Below are positions 5,749 to 6,268 of a stretch of DNA of 6,268 bases, one piece after another. Numbering within the stretch: position 1 is the first letter of the stretch; the number at the start of each line of letters is the position of its first letter. A program made the position numbers and the translations under genes. This DNA comes from Gemmatimonadota bacterium (GTDB taxonomy: Bacteria; Gemmatimonadota; Gemmatimonadetes; Longimicrobiales; Longimicrobiaceae), in the NCBI GenBank assembly GCA_019348475.1, contig JAHWJJ010000285.1, positions 1 through 6,268 on the forward strand, written 5' to 3'. The notes under the pieces were generated by a model that was not told where the DNA came from, did no database searches, and was given only the letters and a program-made list of their open reading frames with translations.

Positions 5749-6088
5749 CTTCTCCACTCCGTGGTCCAGCGTCCAGCCGGGGCGCCTTCTACAGATCGCA
5801 ATCGGGTGGATGATGTGCCCCGGCGGGCACCCGCCGCCCCGCCGTAATCCCTGCCCATCTAAAAAATGCGGATCCCGTCCCCTCGCCGGCAGCATCCCCT
5901 CTACCAGGGGACGCCCGCATCCTGCCGATCCCATCCGGTCCGCCTCCGGCCGTCGCACCCGCATCCGTCCAGCACTCCCCCCCTCCCCCCGTCGGGTTCG
6001 CGTTGCGGCCGCTTGGGCACGACCGGTCTCCGGCGCGCATTCCAGAACGATCCTCCGCAATCCGCATGAGCCGTCCGTGCCCGGAGCA
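5749..6088. other. Intergenic stretch without a recognisable gene
   Basis: I see no supported gene here on either strand; the short open frames are Arg/Pro/Ser-rich and lack ribosome sites. Noted structures are a 6-bp hairpin GTGCCC/GGGCAC (5815-5830), an imperfect hairpin around TCCCCT/AGGGGA (5892-5914), an A6 run (5861-5866), and a C7-T-C6 tract (5977-5990). None forms a complete promoter or terminator. Confidence 0.5.
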
Positions 6089-6132
6089 ACCGGGATGATT
6101 GTTTACACTTTAGACCGGGATGATCGTTGACA
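6089..6132 (-). repeat. Two 19-bp direct repeats with 25-bp period, possible transposon-end motif
   Basis: ACCGGGATGATTGTTTACA (6089-6107) and ACCGGGATGATCGTTGACA (6114-6132) differ at only two positions and start 25 bases apart. Read on the minus strand each is TGT-AAC-ATCATCCCGGT, with a TGT tip of the kind known at IS481-family ends. They lie just after the truncated transposase-like frame at 6138. Repeated transposase-binding sites at an element end are the likeliest explanation. If TGT is the outer tip, an element ending here would extend leftward, away from the transposase fragment, so the original arrangement is unclear. Confidence 0.5.
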
Positions 6133-6137
6133 ACTCC

Positions 6138-6268
6138 TTACAGTGGTGACGCCGTTTCATCCTGATCAATCTTGTGCGGACAGCGGTGCGGTGCGTGGCT
6201 CCCGGCGGCCAGACCGGCGAAGCCTTCCGCCAGATAGCGCCGCCGCCACTTGTCTCCGCACTGCCGGC
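6138..6268 (-). pseudogene. IS481-like transposase remnant (helix-turn-helix end), cut by the window edge
   Basis: On the minus strand a frame enters from the right edge and stops at TAA 6138-6140 after 42 visible residues. KWRRRYLAEGFAGLA followed by SHAPHRCPH resembles the end of the N-terminal helix-turn-helix and the basic 'SRxPHxSPxxT' linker that in IS481-family transposases precedes the DDE integrase core. No DDE core follows in any frame to the left, whereas intact members are around 300 aa. The frame therefore looks like a truncated or internally deleted copy. The 19-bp repeats begin six bases after the stop. The match rests on pattern recognition of a short segment; the part beyond 6268 is unseen. 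Confidence 0.5.

Noticed and set aside
5977..5990. C7-T-C6 tract as a G-quadruplex on the minus strand
   Set aside because: Only two G runs are available; four separated runs with loops cannot be drawn convincingly.
6127..6132. TTGACA as a -35 box of a rightward promoter
   Set aside because: It is part of the 19-bp repeat, and no -10-like hexamer occurs 16-18 bases downstream.

Overview
The window is very GC-rich, with pyrimidine- and purine-skewed intergenic DNA and short AT-rich islands at likely promoters. It holds four protein genes, in two divergently oriented pairs separated by about 1 kb of DNA without a convincing gene, plus a repeat-rich right end with a mobile-element remnant. The Lgt variant (GRLGCFLVGDDYG), the ku-ligD pair and an interspersed double-hairpin repeat suggest a soil-type bacterium, possibly Gemmatimonadota of the Longimicrobium type. 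This assignment is inference from family resemblance and could not be searched.

Layout. Positions 1-2829 (minus strand): ku (1771-2829) followed 16 bases later by ligD (1-1754, running off the left edge). They form a bacterial non-homologous end-joining operon: Ku holds broken DNA ends and LigD processes and seals them. The visible part of LigD has the 3'-phosphoesterase domain and the complete ATP-dependent ligase domain; a polymerase domain, if present, lies outside the window. Upstream of ku are a good Shine-Dalgarno, a perfect 18-bp palindrome, an AT-rich promoter-like patch and a 10-bp tandem repeat.

Positions 2975-3730: gene-poor DNA with two copies (A and B) of a double-hairpin repeat in opposite orientation, enclosing about 340 bp. 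One base pair of the repeat's stem shows a compensatory change between copies. A third, eroded copy (C) lies after the last gene.

Positions 3734-5618 (plus strand): a promoter candidate, lgt (prolipoprotein diacylglyceryl transferase), a strong 14-bp GC hairpin, then a YkuE/YaeI-type calcineurin-like metallophosphoesterase whose ATG lies only a few bases after the hairpin with no visible Shine-Dalgarno.

Positions 5619-6268: repeat copy C, about 340 bp without a recognisable gene, two 19-bp direct repeats with a 25-bp period, and the end of a broken IS481-like transposase helix-turn-helix region reading in from the right edge on the minus strand.

I see no wholly new multi-gene system. The best leads are the structured repeat family, the palindrome and half-site in front of ku, the hairpin at the lgt/phosphoesterase junction, and the replaced catalytic histidine in the phosphoesterase.
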